From Massilia forsythiae (GTDB taxonomy: Bacteria > Pseudomonadota > Gammaproteobacteria > Burkholderiales > Burkholderiaceae_D), in contig NZ_CP051685.1 of NCBI RefSeq assembly GCF_012849555.1, forward strand, positions 4,402,001 to 4,466,000: DNA of 64,000 bases, read 5' to 3'. The notes beneath the pieces are model-generated. The model had not been told where the DNA came from. It was given only the letters and a program-made list of their open reading frames with translations, and ran no database searches. A program made the position numbers and the translations under genes. Every line of letters starts with the position of its first letter. Within the stretch, counting starts at the first letter, position 1. Shown piece after piece: positions 25,984 to 34,119 of this stretch.

Positions 25984-27554
25984 CGCGCCGCCTGCCATTC
26001 CAGCGGTTCCCACACCACGCCGGACGCCGGCAGGCTTTTGACTACCATGCGGTAGGGCGGATAGGTGCGCAGCGCGGCCAGGCGCGGCAGCAGGTGCGCC
26101 TCGGCGGCGCCGCGCAGCACCGGTTCGCTGGCCGCCGGCAACGCCTCGAAGGCTTCCTTCTGCGCCAGCTGCGCCAGCGCGGCGGTGTCGATCAAGCCGA
26201 CCGTGCGCGGCGCATCCGGCAGGCGGTCGGCGGCGGCCGGTGCCTGGCGCCGCTTCACCGCCAGCACCGCATCGACCAGCTTGCGGTCGGCCGAGAACAC
26301 CAGCGTGCCGTTGCCGACGGCCAGCGTCGGCGTCAGCTTGCCCTGCGGCGTGTCGATCGTGCGTTCCCAGCGCTGCACGCCGCCGGCGGCGCTGTAGGCC
26401 GGGGTGCCGCCGACCAGCGCGCCGAACAGGCTGGCCAGCAGGTCGTTGTCGCCGCTGTGCGTGTAGTTGGCGACGAACACCGGCGTGTACAGGCGCGACG
26501 TGCCGTACCAGCAGGCGGCGGCCGGCCCGTCGAAGCGCGCCACCAGCTGCGGCAGCGCGCTGCCGCCCTTGGCGCCCAGGCGTTCCAGCACCGGCTTCAT
26601 GGCGTTCCAGTCGGCCGGTACGCTGAAGCAGGCACTCGGGTTGTACGGCAGCACGCCCCACAGCGCGCGGTTGTCGTAGCCGCCGGCGCGCAGGCGGTTG
26701 CCGTCCACCAGCACCTGCGACTGCCAGCGGCCGTTGCTGAAATCGAAGCGCAGCGCCTGCAGCGCGCCGAAGAACGGCTGGTAGCCAAATGACAGCCAAT
26801 CGGCCTTGACCGCCACGCTGTGGCCGGCCGGGATGCCCGGCGCCAGGTGGAACTGGCCGTGGAACACGTCCTGGTCGGCGCGCTTGGCCGCCAGCAGCTT
26901 GATGACCACCGCGCGCGCATCCTTGTCCTCGCGCTTGCCGTCGTCGCCGCCGTACAGCATGCCCGGATGCGACAGGATCACCATGCGCTCGCCGTGCGCC
27001 GCGATCAGGAGCGTCTGCCCGTAGGCGTAGTCGAGCGCGTACACCTGCACGCTGTCGCCGTCCACGCGCAGCTTGCCGGCCACGCGCAGCTGGCTGTCCT
27101 TCAATGCCACCTTGCCGGCTTCTTCCAGCAGGCGCGCCAGCTTGCCGCGCGAGACCGCGATGGCGTAGTGGCGCAGCGCGCCATTGCCGTCGCGCCACAG
27201 CGCCACCTCGGCCGGCTCGTCCAGCACGCTGCGGATCAGGCGGTCGCCCCAGCCCAGGTCGTGCTCGTAGGCGATGCGGCGCAGCGTGCCCTTCAAGCCG
27301 AGACGGTCTTCGCTCTGCTCGTAGTAGAACACGAAGTCTTCGCGCAGCACGTCGCGCGCCAGCGGAATGGTGAGCAAATCGCGCGGCAGCGCCGCCAGGC
27401 TGCGCGTAAGCACCAGCGCGTCCGGCCTGGCCAGGTCCAGGTGGAGGCCGTTGACCGGCCCCAGGTGGCCCCAGCCGAACACGCGCCAGGCGGCCACGGC
27501 GCCGACGCACACGACGGCGGCGATCAGCGAGCCGCGCAGCACGTTTCTTTTCAT
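25980..27554 (-). CDS. yfaA: DUF2138 protein YfaA, first gene of the yfa operon
   Basis: 524 residues with one N-terminal membrane anchor or signal ([18 protein letters not shown]). It is recognised as the YfaA/DUF2138 family by [39 protein letters not shown] and its place ahead of yfaT. E. coli YfaA is about 560 residues. No catalytic motif is evident. As the first gene, it should lie nearest the operon promoter in the 317-bp gap upstream. No strong ribosome site was seen. Confidence 0.85.
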   Translation of the reverse strand: MKRNVLRGSLIAAVVCVGAVAAWRVFGWGHLGPVNGLHLDLARPDALVLTRSLAALPRDLLTIPLARDVLREDFVFYYEQSEDRLGLKGTLRRIAYEHDLGWGDRLIRSVLDEPAEVALWRDGNGALRHYAIAVSRGKLARLLEEAGKVALKDSQLRVAGKLRVDGDSVQVYALDYAYGQTLLIAAHGERMVILSHPGMLYGGDDGKREDKDARAVVIKLLAAKRADQDVFHGQFHLAPGIPAGHSVAVKADWLSFGYQPFFGALQALRFDFSNGRWQSQVLVDGNRLRAGGYDNRALWGVLPYNPSACFSVPADWNAMKPVLERLGAKGGSALPQLVARFDGPAAACWYGTSRLYTPVFVANYTHSGDNDLLASLFGALVGGTPAYSAAGGVQRWERTIDTPQGKLTPTLAVGNGTLVFSADRKLVDAVLAVKRRQAPAAADRLPDAPRTVGLIDTAALAQLAQKEAFEALPAASEPVLRGAAEAHLLPRLAALRTYPPYRMVVKSLPASGVVWEPLEWQAAR

Positions 27555-27871
27555 GTCGGGAAGGAAGAGAACAAAGTATCGATGATAAAACTTAACAGGA
27601 AGCTATTGCTATATGATACATCTTGACGTGGCTCAATCCTAACCAAACTGCAACGCAAAACAGTGCGGAATGTGGCGAAATGTTTGCCTGGATTGCAACT
27701 TGTTGGCTTGCCGGAAGGTAGGCCAGCGCCGGTTCCGGGTATCGACCCCCGCCGCAGCCGTGCGCAGTGCGGGAAGGGCGCGATGCTAGTATGGATAACG
27801 ATGAGTCGATGCAGACGCCGTCGTGGTGGATCGTGTCGTGCGTCCATTTCCCTATTCAGAGAGGTTCCAGC
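27555..27871. other. divergent intergenic region upstream of yfaA and the amidohydrolase
   Basis: 317 bp between divergent starts, holding promoters for both. The part near yfaA (27555-27670) is AT-rich. On the plus strand TAGTAT at 27787-27792 could be a -10 for the amidohydrolase, but its -35 is weak. Short plus-strand frames here show no coding character. Confidence 0.4.
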
Positions 27872-29230
27872 ATGCGTCTTCCCATTCCGCGCGTCGCCGC
27901 GCTCGCCGTCGCCGGCGTCGTGTCCTGGACCATGTCCGGTACCCCGGCGCTTGCGCAGCCGGCGTCCCAGCCGGCATCCCGGGCCACCGTGCTGCAAGGC
28001 GCGCGCATCATCGACGGCAGCGGCGCTGCGCCGCTGGAAAACGGCAGTATCGTGATCCGCAACGGCCGCATCGAATCGGTCGCCAGGGCAGGTGCGGCGC
28101 CGCCCGCCGGCGCCACGATCGTCGACCTGCGCGGCAAGACCGTGATGCCGGCGCTGATCGCCGGCCACGCGCACCTGGGGCTGACCAACGGCACCAGCGC
28201 GGGGGCGAAAAACGTCACCGAAGACAACGTCGTGCGCCAGTTGCAGAAGTACATGAAGTACGGCATCGGCACGGTGGCGGTGTTCGGCACCGACCACGAC
28301 TTCATCTACGGCCTGCGCGCGCGCCAGCAGGCCGGCAAGCTGGCCGCGCCGGCGATCCTTACCGCGGGCCACGGCTTCGGCGTGCCCGACGGCGCGCCGC
28401 CGGCGAAGATGGGCATCGACCAGGTGTACCGGCCGACCACCATCGCGCAAGTCGACAAGGACATCGCCGAACTGGCGGCCAACAAGCCGGACCTGGTCAA
28501 GATCTGGGTCGACGACTTCGGCGACAAGTCGACCAGGAAGATGGACCCGGCGCTGTACCGCGAAGTGATCGTGCAGGCCCACAAGCACGGCCTGAAGGTG
28601 GCGGCGCACGTGTTCTACCTGGAAGACGCCAAGCGCCTGGCGCGCGACAGCATCGACATCTTCGGCCACAGCGTGCGTGACAAGCCGGTGGACGCCGAAC
28701 TGATCGGCCTGATGAAGAAGAACCGGATCTCGTACATCCCGACGCTGGACCTGGACGAAGCCTTTTATGTCTATGCCGACAAGCCCGAGTGGATGGGGCA
28801 ACCGTTCTTCCGCCAGGCGCTCGACCCGGGCGTGTGGGAGTGGCTGCACAGCCCGGCGTATAAGGTCAAGGAACAATCGCGCAAGGACTTCTCGGTGGCG
28901 CAGCGCAACGTGCGCGCGCTGCACGCGGCCGGCATCCCGGTCGGCCTCGGCACCGATTCCGGCGCCACCATCGCGCGCATCCAGGGCTTCGCCGAGCACC
29001 GCGAACTGGAGCTGCTGACGCAGGCCGGACTGACGCCGATGCAGGCGCTGCAGGCCGGGACCGCGGTGAATGCGGCGATCCTTGGCGTCGACAAGGAGCG
29101 CGGGTCGCTGGCGGCCGGCAAGCAGGCCGACATCTTGGTGCTGGATGCCAATCCGCTGGACGATATCCGCAATACGCGCAAGATCCACGGGGTGTGGCTG
29201 CGCGGGGTACTGGTGTCGGGCGAGCGCTGA
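27872..29230 (+). CDS. exported metal-dependent amidohydrolase (imidazolonepropionase-like)
   Basis: 452 residues with a signal peptide (ALAVAGVVSWTMSGTPALAQ). The amidohydrolase metal ligands are in order: HxH in GHAHLG, Lys in DLVKIWVDD, His in KVAAHVFY, His in IFGHSVRD and Asp in GLGTDSG. The C-terminal block GVDKERGSLAAGKQADILVL is typical of the family. The longer open frame from 27767 is rejected in favour of the ATG at 27872, with GAGAGG upstream. It is probably a periplasmic peptidase or hydrolase; the substrate is unknown. Confidence 0.87.
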   Translation: MRLPIPRVAALAVAGVVSWTMSGTPALAQPASQPASRATVLQGARIIDGSGAAPLENGSIVIRNGRIESVARAGAAPPAGATIVDLRGKTVMPALIAGHAHLGLTNGTSAGAKNVTEDNVVRQLQKYMKYGIGTVAVFGTDHDFIYGLRARQQAGKLAAPAILTAGHGFGVPDGAPPAKMGIDQVYRPTTIAQVDKDIAELAANKPDLVKIWVDDFGDKSTRKMDPALYREVIVQAHKHGLKVAAHVFYLEDAKRLARDSIDIFGHSVRDKPVDAELIGLMKKNRISYIPTLDLDEAFYVYADKPEWMGQPFFRQALDPGVWEWLHSPAYKVKEQSRKDFSVAQRNVRALHAAGIPVGLGTDSGATIARIQGFAEHRELELLTQAGLTPMQALQAGTAVNAAILGVDKERGSLAAGKQADILVLDANPLDDIRNTRKIHGVWLRGVLVSGER

Positions 29231-29364
29231 CGCGGGCGCAGGCGGCGGCAGGCCGCACCGCCTTGATTCCCTTCTATCGTTGTTGTCCCTGTCGTCTTGC
29301 GGGCCATCGATTTGCCGAAGAATGGCCGGAACAGGTTATCGTGCTTACCTATCGCCGCTGCACG

Positions 29365-31014
29365 TCACCTGGTGTTGATCGCGGTAATACTCGATTGGCC
29401 GCCGATGTACAGGACACCGTTCGACGACAATGCCAGGTTGCCACCGGCGGGGTAGGTCCATACCGGCAAGTGGGTGGCGCGGTCGATCGCGAAGGTCGTG
29501 TTTTCGGTACTGACGAAGACGAGGTTGTTCGTCAAAAGCACGTTGCCGCTCCAGCGACCGGCGACCGCAGGCGGCGTCCAGCTCCACGCCAGGCTGCCAT
29601 CGGCTTCGTTGAGCGCCTGCAGAGCGATCGACTGGTCGCGCAGCACGAAGATGGTCTTGTTGTCGTAAGCGGGTCCCACATGGTAGCTGCCGCCGACCGA
29701 CCAGCGGATCTTGTTGGCGCCGGTATCGAAATTGACCACGGCTTTGCTACCTGCAATGATCACGTTGTTCGCTGCGCCGAGCATCGGAGTGATACCGTAG
29801 AAGCTGAGGTCCTCGAGGCCGAGGACCTGACTGACGGGCGCGCCGGTGATCCGGTCGTTCACGAGCAGGCGGTCATTCTGGTAGTTGTAGACATGGGTTT
29901 CGTCGACCGCGGGTGTCCAGTTGCCGACTTGCCTCTCGTTGATGAGCCACCGCTGCATACCGGAATTGGCGTCGAATCCATACATGCCGCCATAGATGCC
30001 GCCACCGAGGTAGACACCGTTGCCGAAGACGGCCGGCGCAGGGTAGCGATTCCATTGTTCGGAGACCGTTTTGGCAAACAAAGTGGTGCCGTTGGCGGCA
30101 TCGAACGCGTAGAACGACGAAGACGTCTGCGATCCGGCGGACATGAAGATCCTGCCGTTGGCGAAGGCGGGGGCATTGGTCGATGGATAGGGCAGGCTGG
30201 AGAAATCGCGTCGCCAGGCCTCGGTCCCGTCCTGCTCCTTCAGCGCAAACAGGGCGTACCCGCGCTTTTCCGTGTAGCGAGGATTGGTCGAAAAGTAAAT
30301 CAGCCCGTTGCCGGTGGCGATGTCCGAAATCCTGAGCTGTTCTGCGCCGATGGCGGGGGTTTCGTGGGTCCAGCGCGCCGTGAACGAAGCCGGCGCCAGC
30401 GTGACCGGTACCATGCCGGTATGCGAGGCGTCGCCCTGGAAGCCCGACCAGTCGCGCGCGTTGGCGAGCCCCGAAAGTGCCGTCACGTTCGCGGCAACCG
30501 TGCCGCCATTGGGCGAAATGACATCGATCGAATACGGTACCTTGAAAGGCGCACCGGCGATCTGCGTCGTGCAACTGGCGTCCTTGCACACGTTGACGAC
30601 CACCGCACCCGTGTAGTGGCCGGACGCCTTGGTTGCCGATGGCATGGCCGACACGGCATAGGTGTTGTCGGCGTTGGCGCTGATGTCCGCGGACACGATC
30701 ACGCCATTGTCGTCGTCGAGCCTGAAATAGAGCGTACCCGCCAGCGTGGTGTTCGGGGAAGCGGTGGCTTTGATGGCGGTGGGATAGCCAGCCAAGTACT
30801 TGCCGCTCAATACACCCGGTACGATCGTGAACGGCGCTTGCGCGGCCGGTGGTGCTGGCGTGGTGGCCACCGGGGCGCCACTCCCCGTGCCGACGGCGCC
30901 CGCATTGCCGCCGCCGCCGTCACTACCGCCGCCGCCGCAAGCTGTCAGAAGCAGACTGTACGTAACGATGGTGAAATGGCGTGCTGGAATCGAAATGGTC
31001 GTTTTCATTGTCAT
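29365..31014 (-). CDS. PQQ-like beta-propeller lipoprotein
   Basis: 549 residues beginning with a lipobox (LLLTAC, then a Gly/Ser/Asp spacer). Residues about 60-180 look like a beta-sandwich (TTLAGTLYFRLDDDNGVIVS, GHYTGAVVVNVCKDASC). Then come PQQ-propeller-type blades (GLIYFSTNPRYTEKRGYALF, VYLGGGIYGGMYGFDANSG, TIFVLRDQSIALQALNEADG, LVFVSTENTTFAID). It lacks the full tryptophan docking motifs and BamB features. Codon usage looks less GC-rich than in neighbouring genes, which may mean recent acquisition. It is anchored in the envelope; the ligand or partner is unknown. Confidence 0.82.
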   Translation of the reverse strand: MTMKTTISIPARHFTIVTYSLLLTACGGGGSDGGGGNAGAVGTGSGAPVATTPAPPAAQAPFTIVPGVLSGKYLAGYPTAIKATASPNTTLAGTLYFRLDDDNGVIVSADISANADNTYAVSAMPSATKASGHYTGAVVVNVCKDASCTTQIAGAPFKVPYSIDVISPNGGTVAANVTALSGLANARDWSGFQGDASHTGMVPVTLAPASFTARWTHETPAIGAEQLRISDIATGNGLIYFSTNPRYTEKRGYALFALKEQDGTEAWRRDFSSLPYPSTNAPAFANGRIFMSAGSQTSSSFYAFDAANGTTLFAKTVSEQWNRYPAPAVFGNGVYLGGGIYGGMYGFDANSGMQRWLINERQVGNWTPAVDETHVYNYQNDRLLVNDRITGAPVSQVLGLEDLSFYGITPMLGAANNVIIAGSKAVVNFDTGANKIRWSVGGSYHVGPAYDNKTIFVLRDQSIALQALNEADGSLAWSWTPPAVAGRWSGNVLLTNNLVFVSTENTTFAIDRATHLPVWTYPAGGNLALSSNGVLYIGGQSSITAINTR

Positions 31015-31097
31015 TACAAATGTGTTATTTGGAATGCAACGATGTCACTTCGAAACTGGCGGAAATCTATCCGATCATCACATGGCGGAGGTACTTT

Positions 31098-31271
31098 ATC
31101 GTCGGGCGCCAGCATACCCTCGATGTGCGGTACCATCTGCACGATGTGCAAGCCGAAGCGCGTCTCGACCAGTTGCGGCGCCTCGCCGGCCTGCATGCGC
31201 GACAGCAGCGTATCGAACTCCGGCACGCACTCGCCGCGCCGAAACTGGCCCGGGCTGCTGCCGCCTCCAAG
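31098..31271 (-). pseudogene. remnant of a parvulin (PpiC-type) peptidyl-prolyl isomerase
   Basis: Within a 119-codon frame, PGQFRRGECVPEFDTLLSRM followed by QAGEAPQLVETRFGLHIVQM matches the C-terminal half of parvulin PPIases (the GxxVPEF...G...VxTxFGxHIxxV pattern). The N-terminal chaperone helices and the first half of the catalytic domain are missing; upstream DNA is the nitroreductase promoter. Downstream residues diverge. I read it as the decayed tail of a once-longer gene rather than a functional protein. Confidence 0.6.
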
Positions 31272-31321
31272 GCCAGGCCGCGATTTTCGGGCCATACCCG
31301 GCAGCCTCCGGCGGGAAAAAA

Positions 31322-31342
31322 TATAATGGATGCCCCCATTAT
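31322..31342 (+). promoter_or_regulatory. -10 box overlapped by a perfect palindrome before the nitroreductase
   Basis: TATAAT (31322-31327) is a consensus -10. It overlaps the left arm of ATAATGG-N6-CCATTAT (31323-31329 and 31336-31342), a perfect 7-bp inverted repeat. This layout fits a repressor operator controlling the nitroreductase gene, whose ATG lies 14 bp further on. The -35 is weak. The regulator is not known. Confidence 0.6.
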
Positions 31343-31356
31343 CGATAAGGACTCTC

Positions 31357-31992
31357 ATGGAATTGCTGGACAAACTGCAGTGGCGCTACGCCACCAAGGC
31401 AATGGACCCGGCGCGCCCGGTGGCGCGCGACAAGGTCGACCGCATTATCGAGGCGGCGCGCCTGGCGCCGACCTCGTCGGGCTTGCAGCCTTTCGAAATC
31501 CTGGTCGTCAACAACCCGCAGCTGCGCGCGCGCATCCGCGAGGTCGCCTGGAACCAGGCGCAGGTCACCGATGCGTCGCACCTGCTGGTGTTCGCGGCCT
31601 GGGACGACTACACGCCGGAACGCATCAACGCCATGTTCGACCTGACCAACGAGGTACGGGGCTTCCGTAACGAAGGCTGGGAAGCGTACCGCCAGCAGCT
31701 GCTGTCCACCTATCCGGGCCGCGGCGCGCAGGTGAACTTCGAGCACGCCGCGCGCCAGGCCTACATCGGCTTCGGCGCGGCGGTGATCGCCGCCGCGTTC
31801 GAGGAAGTCGACGCCACGCCGATGGAAGGCTTCGATCCGGCCGCGGTCGACGATATCCTGGGCTTGCGCGAACGGCACCTGCGCAGCGTGGTCATGCTGC
31901 CGCTGGGCTACCGCAAGGCCGAGCAGGACTGGCTGGCCGGCCTGCCGAAGGTGCGTCGTCCGCTCGGGCAGTTCGTGACCGACGTGGATTGA
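31357..31992 (+). CDS. NAD(P)H-dependent nitroreductase (NfsB-like)
   Basis: 211 residues, soluble, FMN-dependent reductase fold. Family signs are ARLAPTSSGLQPFEILVVNN after the first helix (FMN phosphate and ribityl contacts), the mid-protein AYIGFGAAVIAAAFEEVDAT with PMEGFDP, and the C-terminal VVMLPLGYRKAEQDWL. The ATG at 31357 is preceded by AAGGA; the frame could open at 31330, but that start lies inside the palindrome. The family reduces nitroaromatics and quinones, often under redox-responsive repressors, in line with the palindrome in its promoter. Confidence 0.9.
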   Translation: MELLDKLQWRYATKAMDPARPVARDKVDRIIEAARLAPTSSGLQPFEILVVNNPQLRARIREVAWNQAQVTDASHLLVFAAWDDYTPERINAMFDLTNEVRGFRNEGWEAYRQQLLSTYPGRGAQVNFEHAARQAYIGFGAAVIAAAFEEVDATPMEGFDPAAVDDILGLRERHLRSVVMLPLGYRKAEQDWLAGLPKVRRPLGQFVTDVD

Positions 31993-32197
31993 GCCCGCGG
32001 TACGGCATGTCCGCATGCTCGAGCGCGTAGCATCACCGGGTGACCGCGATGCAGGTGGGGTTAGCAGCCCATGAAGAGTTACGGCGCCGAGCACGGCGCT
32101 TCCTTCCTGGTCGGCGCCCTCGAAAAGGAGGGAGCGCACGGACGGTCTTCCTGCGGATACGGGCCGCAGCCGGGGAGACCGCCATGCCGACGAAGCG
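31993..32197. other. 205-bp gap between nitroreductase and rhodanese, nothing firm
   Basis: Both neighbouring genes end here (convergent). I see no gene. A small dyad (GCATC...GATGC) occurs near 32030-32052, and AGCCGGGGAGACCGCC at 32168-32183 is vaguely like a B12 box; neither amounts to a recognised element. Confidence 0.3.
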
Positions 32198-33178
32198 TCA
32201 GGCAGCCAGGATGCCGGCGTCCGTGCTGCCGGAATCGCGGTCCTGCGCGCAATCGTCCACGCGCCGCACGACCGCATTCTCCGCGTCGCGGCTCCATTCG
32301 CACCAGCCGCCGTCGTACACGGCGATGTGCTCCCAGTCCATCAGCCACGCGTAGAAGAACGCCAGCGAGGCGCGCCACCCGGTGCCGCAATAGAACACCG
32401 TGCGGCGCCCGGGGTGAATGCCGGCCGCGCCCCACATGACGCGGATGGCCGCGGCCGGCTTCATGCATCCATCGGCGTCGTGGAACTCGCTCATGCTGTT
32501 GACGTCGTCGTCATCGCCGGCCCGGCCCCATACCGCCCCGGCGATGTCGCCCCTGGCTTCGATGTAGCCATAGCCCGAGGTCTTGCCGATGAATTCGTTC
32601 CAGCTGCGGGTGCTGACCAGCGTGCCGCCGCCATGCCGCAGCAAGTCACGCGTGCGCTGCATGTCGAACAGGTAATCCGGCCGGACCGGCAGCGCCGCTC
32701 CGAAATCGGGCACGGCAAATGGGGAGGGCGGGGCGCCGTGTTCGCAAGCGAAGCCGGCGCGGCGCCAGGCGTCGAAGCCGCCATCGAGCAAGCGCACGTC
32801 GGCCACGCCAGCATACAGCAGCAGGTGCGCCACGCGCGCCGCCGCCAGCAGGTTGCGCGCGTACAGGATCACGGTGACGTCGTGGCGGATGCCGTGGCGC
32901 AGCAGCACCCGTTCCAGTTCGGCATCCGGCACCTTGTTCCACAGCGGACCATGTTCGAGCTCGTTGGTATCGATGTAACCGGCGCCGGGGATGTGGCGAT
33001 CCACATAGGCATCGATGGCGGCGAATCCGCACTCGAACAGGCGCCATGCGCCGGTCGGGGCGGCGTCGACCGCCGTTCCCGAGACCAGGCCGTGGAGCCA
33101 GGCAGGCGCGACGAGTTGGCGCCAGCGGGCCAGGTCGCGGCGAAAGCGGGAAGACGTGGTGGCGGCGATGCTGTTCAA
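32198..33178 (-). CDS. rhodanese-type sulfurtransferase
   Basis: 326 residues with two rhodanese-like halves. The inactive N-terminal half includes HIPGAGYIDTNELEHGPLWN and VADVRLLDGGFDAWR. The C-terminal half carries the active loop YCGTGWRAS, with Cys264 as the persulfide carrier, and WEHIAVYDGGWCEW. A CGTGW loop suggests a thiosulfate or 3-mercaptopyruvate type rather than a Cdc25-like type. The first possible start in frame is TTG (33178); a stop lies just upstream and no ribosome site is visible, so the N-terminus is uncertain by up to about 20 residues. Cytoplasmic. Confidence 0.85.
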   Translation of the reverse strand: MNSIAATTSSRFRRDLARWRQLVAPAWLHGLVSGTAVDAAPTGAWRLFECGFAAIDAYVDRHIPGAGYIDTNELEHGPLWNKVPDAELERVLLRHGIRHDVTVILYARNLLAAARVAHLLLYAGVADVRLLDGGFDAWRRAGFACEHGAPPSPFAVPDFGAALPVRPDYLFDMQRTRDLLRHGGGTLVSTRSWNEFIGKTSGYGYIEARGDIAGAVWGRAGDDDDVNSMSEFHDADGCMKPAAAIRVMWGAAGIHPGRRTVFYCGTGWRASLAFFYAWLMDWEHIAVYDGGWCEWSRDAENAVVRRVDDCAQDRDSGSTDAGILAA

Positions 33179-33347
33179 CGAGCCGGCCTATCATGTAAAA
33201 AATGGGCACTGGATTATAGCGGTTGCGTGTGAGCATCACTGGCTTATTGCTAGCCCATTGAAGCACGGAAATAGATGAGCGACGCTGTAATCGCAGCTGA
33301 TTGATTTTGGGAATTAAAAATTTATTATAATTAATTTATACTAACTG

Positions 33348-33363
33348 AATGTCGGTAAACATT
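33348..33363 (+). promoter_or_regulatory. candidate enhancer dyad for the PEP-CTERM gene
   Basis: AATGT-N6-ACATT (33348-33352 and 33359-33363) lies about 80-95 bp upstream of the sigma-54 promoter, the right range for an enhancer-binding-protein site (for example PrsR-type regulators of PEP-CTERM genes). Binding is inferred from position and symmetry. Confidence 0.4.
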
Positions 33364-33410
33364 ACAAATTAACCAGCGTCCGAATTCATACTTTAATTTT
33401 TCCCAATAGG

Positions 33411-33423
33411 AATCAATGATTTA
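33411..33423 (+). promoter_or_regulatory. IHF consensus site
   Basis: AATCAATGATTTA matches WATCAANNNNTTR exactly. It lies between the candidate enhancer and the sigma-54 promoter, where IHF bending is commonly needed. The surrounding 150 bp is strongly AT-rich. Confidence 0.55.
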
Positions 33424-33441
33424 AATCAATTAATGCTTGAA

Positions 33442-33456
33442 GGCACGGTAATTGCA
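33442..33456 (+). promoter_or_regulatory. sigma-54 promoter of the PEP-CTERM gene
   Basis: GGCACG-GTAA-TTGCA gives the GG (33442-33443) and GC (33454-33455) dinucleotides exactly 10 bp apart and matches the sigma-54 consensus almost fully. Transcription would begin near 33467, about 25 nt before the start codon. Sigma-54 promoters of this form are known before PEP-CTERM genes. Confidence 0.85.
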
Positions 33457-33491
33457 TTCCTTGTTGGCTCACACAACAACAGGGGATTTCC

Positions 33492-34073
33492 ATGGCATTG
33501 AGCTCGGTTAAGAATCTGCTGGTCGGCATGTCGTTCTTCGCATGCGCTTCGGCGTTTGCCGTGCCGTTCACGGTCAATATCGCCGGCGCCCAGAGTGTCG
33601 GCGAGTTCGGCGATGCGGCCAATACGGTGCGCACCTACAACGTCGGCGCCAATGCGTCCATCACCGCGGTTTCGTATTCGGTCAACCTGACCGCGTTCAC
33701 GCCGAGTTGGCTGTCCGACCTCGGCTTGGCTTTCACCAACTCGGCCGTCAGCGACGGCGTGATCTTCAACCCCGGTATCGGCGACGACGATCCGGGGACC
33801 GCCAGCTATTCGGATGTGGTCAACCTGGTCGCCCTGGGCCTTGACTTCAAGGTCGGCGGCGACGGTATCCTGCGCCTGGAGTTCTACGAGGAATACGACG
33901 ACCTGGCCGGCGCTGACGGCATCTGGAACTTTGGCACGATCACGTTCGAGGTCCAGCAGGCAGCGCAGCAGGATGTGCCGGAACCGGCCAGCGCGCTGCT
34001 GTTGGGAGGCGGCTTGGCGGCCATGGCGTATGCCGGCCGCCGCCGCCGTCGCGCGGCCAAGGCAATCCACTGA
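33492..34073 (+). CDS. PEP-CTERM sorted exported protein
   Basis: 193 residues. A Sec signal (LLVGMSFFACASAFAVP) is followed by a beta-rich mature part (ITAVSYSVNLTAF, LSDLGLAFTNSAVSDGVIFN, WNFGTITFEVQQ) with acidic loops that could bind calcium. The C-terminal sorting signal is complete: VPEPASALLLGGG, a short hydrophobic helix and a basic tail (RRRRR). Known biology: EpsH/XrtA exosortase cleaves at the PEP motif in strains that also make extracellular polysaccharide. Ribosome site GGGGA. It has its own sigma-54 promoter and stands alone. The mature function is unknown. Confidence 0.93.
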   Translation: MALSSVKNLLVGMSFFACASAFAVPFTVNIAGAQSVGEFGDAANTVRTYNVGANASITAVSYSVNLTAFTPSWLSDLGLAFTNSAVSDGVIFNPGIGDDDPGTASYSDVVNLVALGLDFKVGGDGILRLEFYEEYDDLAGADGIWNFGTITFEVQQAAQQDVPEPASALLLGGGLAAMAYAGRRRRRAAKAIH

Positions 34074-34119
34074 TCGCTGCCTGATGCGGCGCTGATCCGG
34101 CCGCCGCCCGCGGCACTGC

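Noticed and set aside
32168..32183. B12-box-like AGCCGGGGAGACCGCC
   Set aside because: It matches the box only with an insertion and a deletion, the cobalamin riboswitch core is absent upstream, and no cobalamin gene follows.
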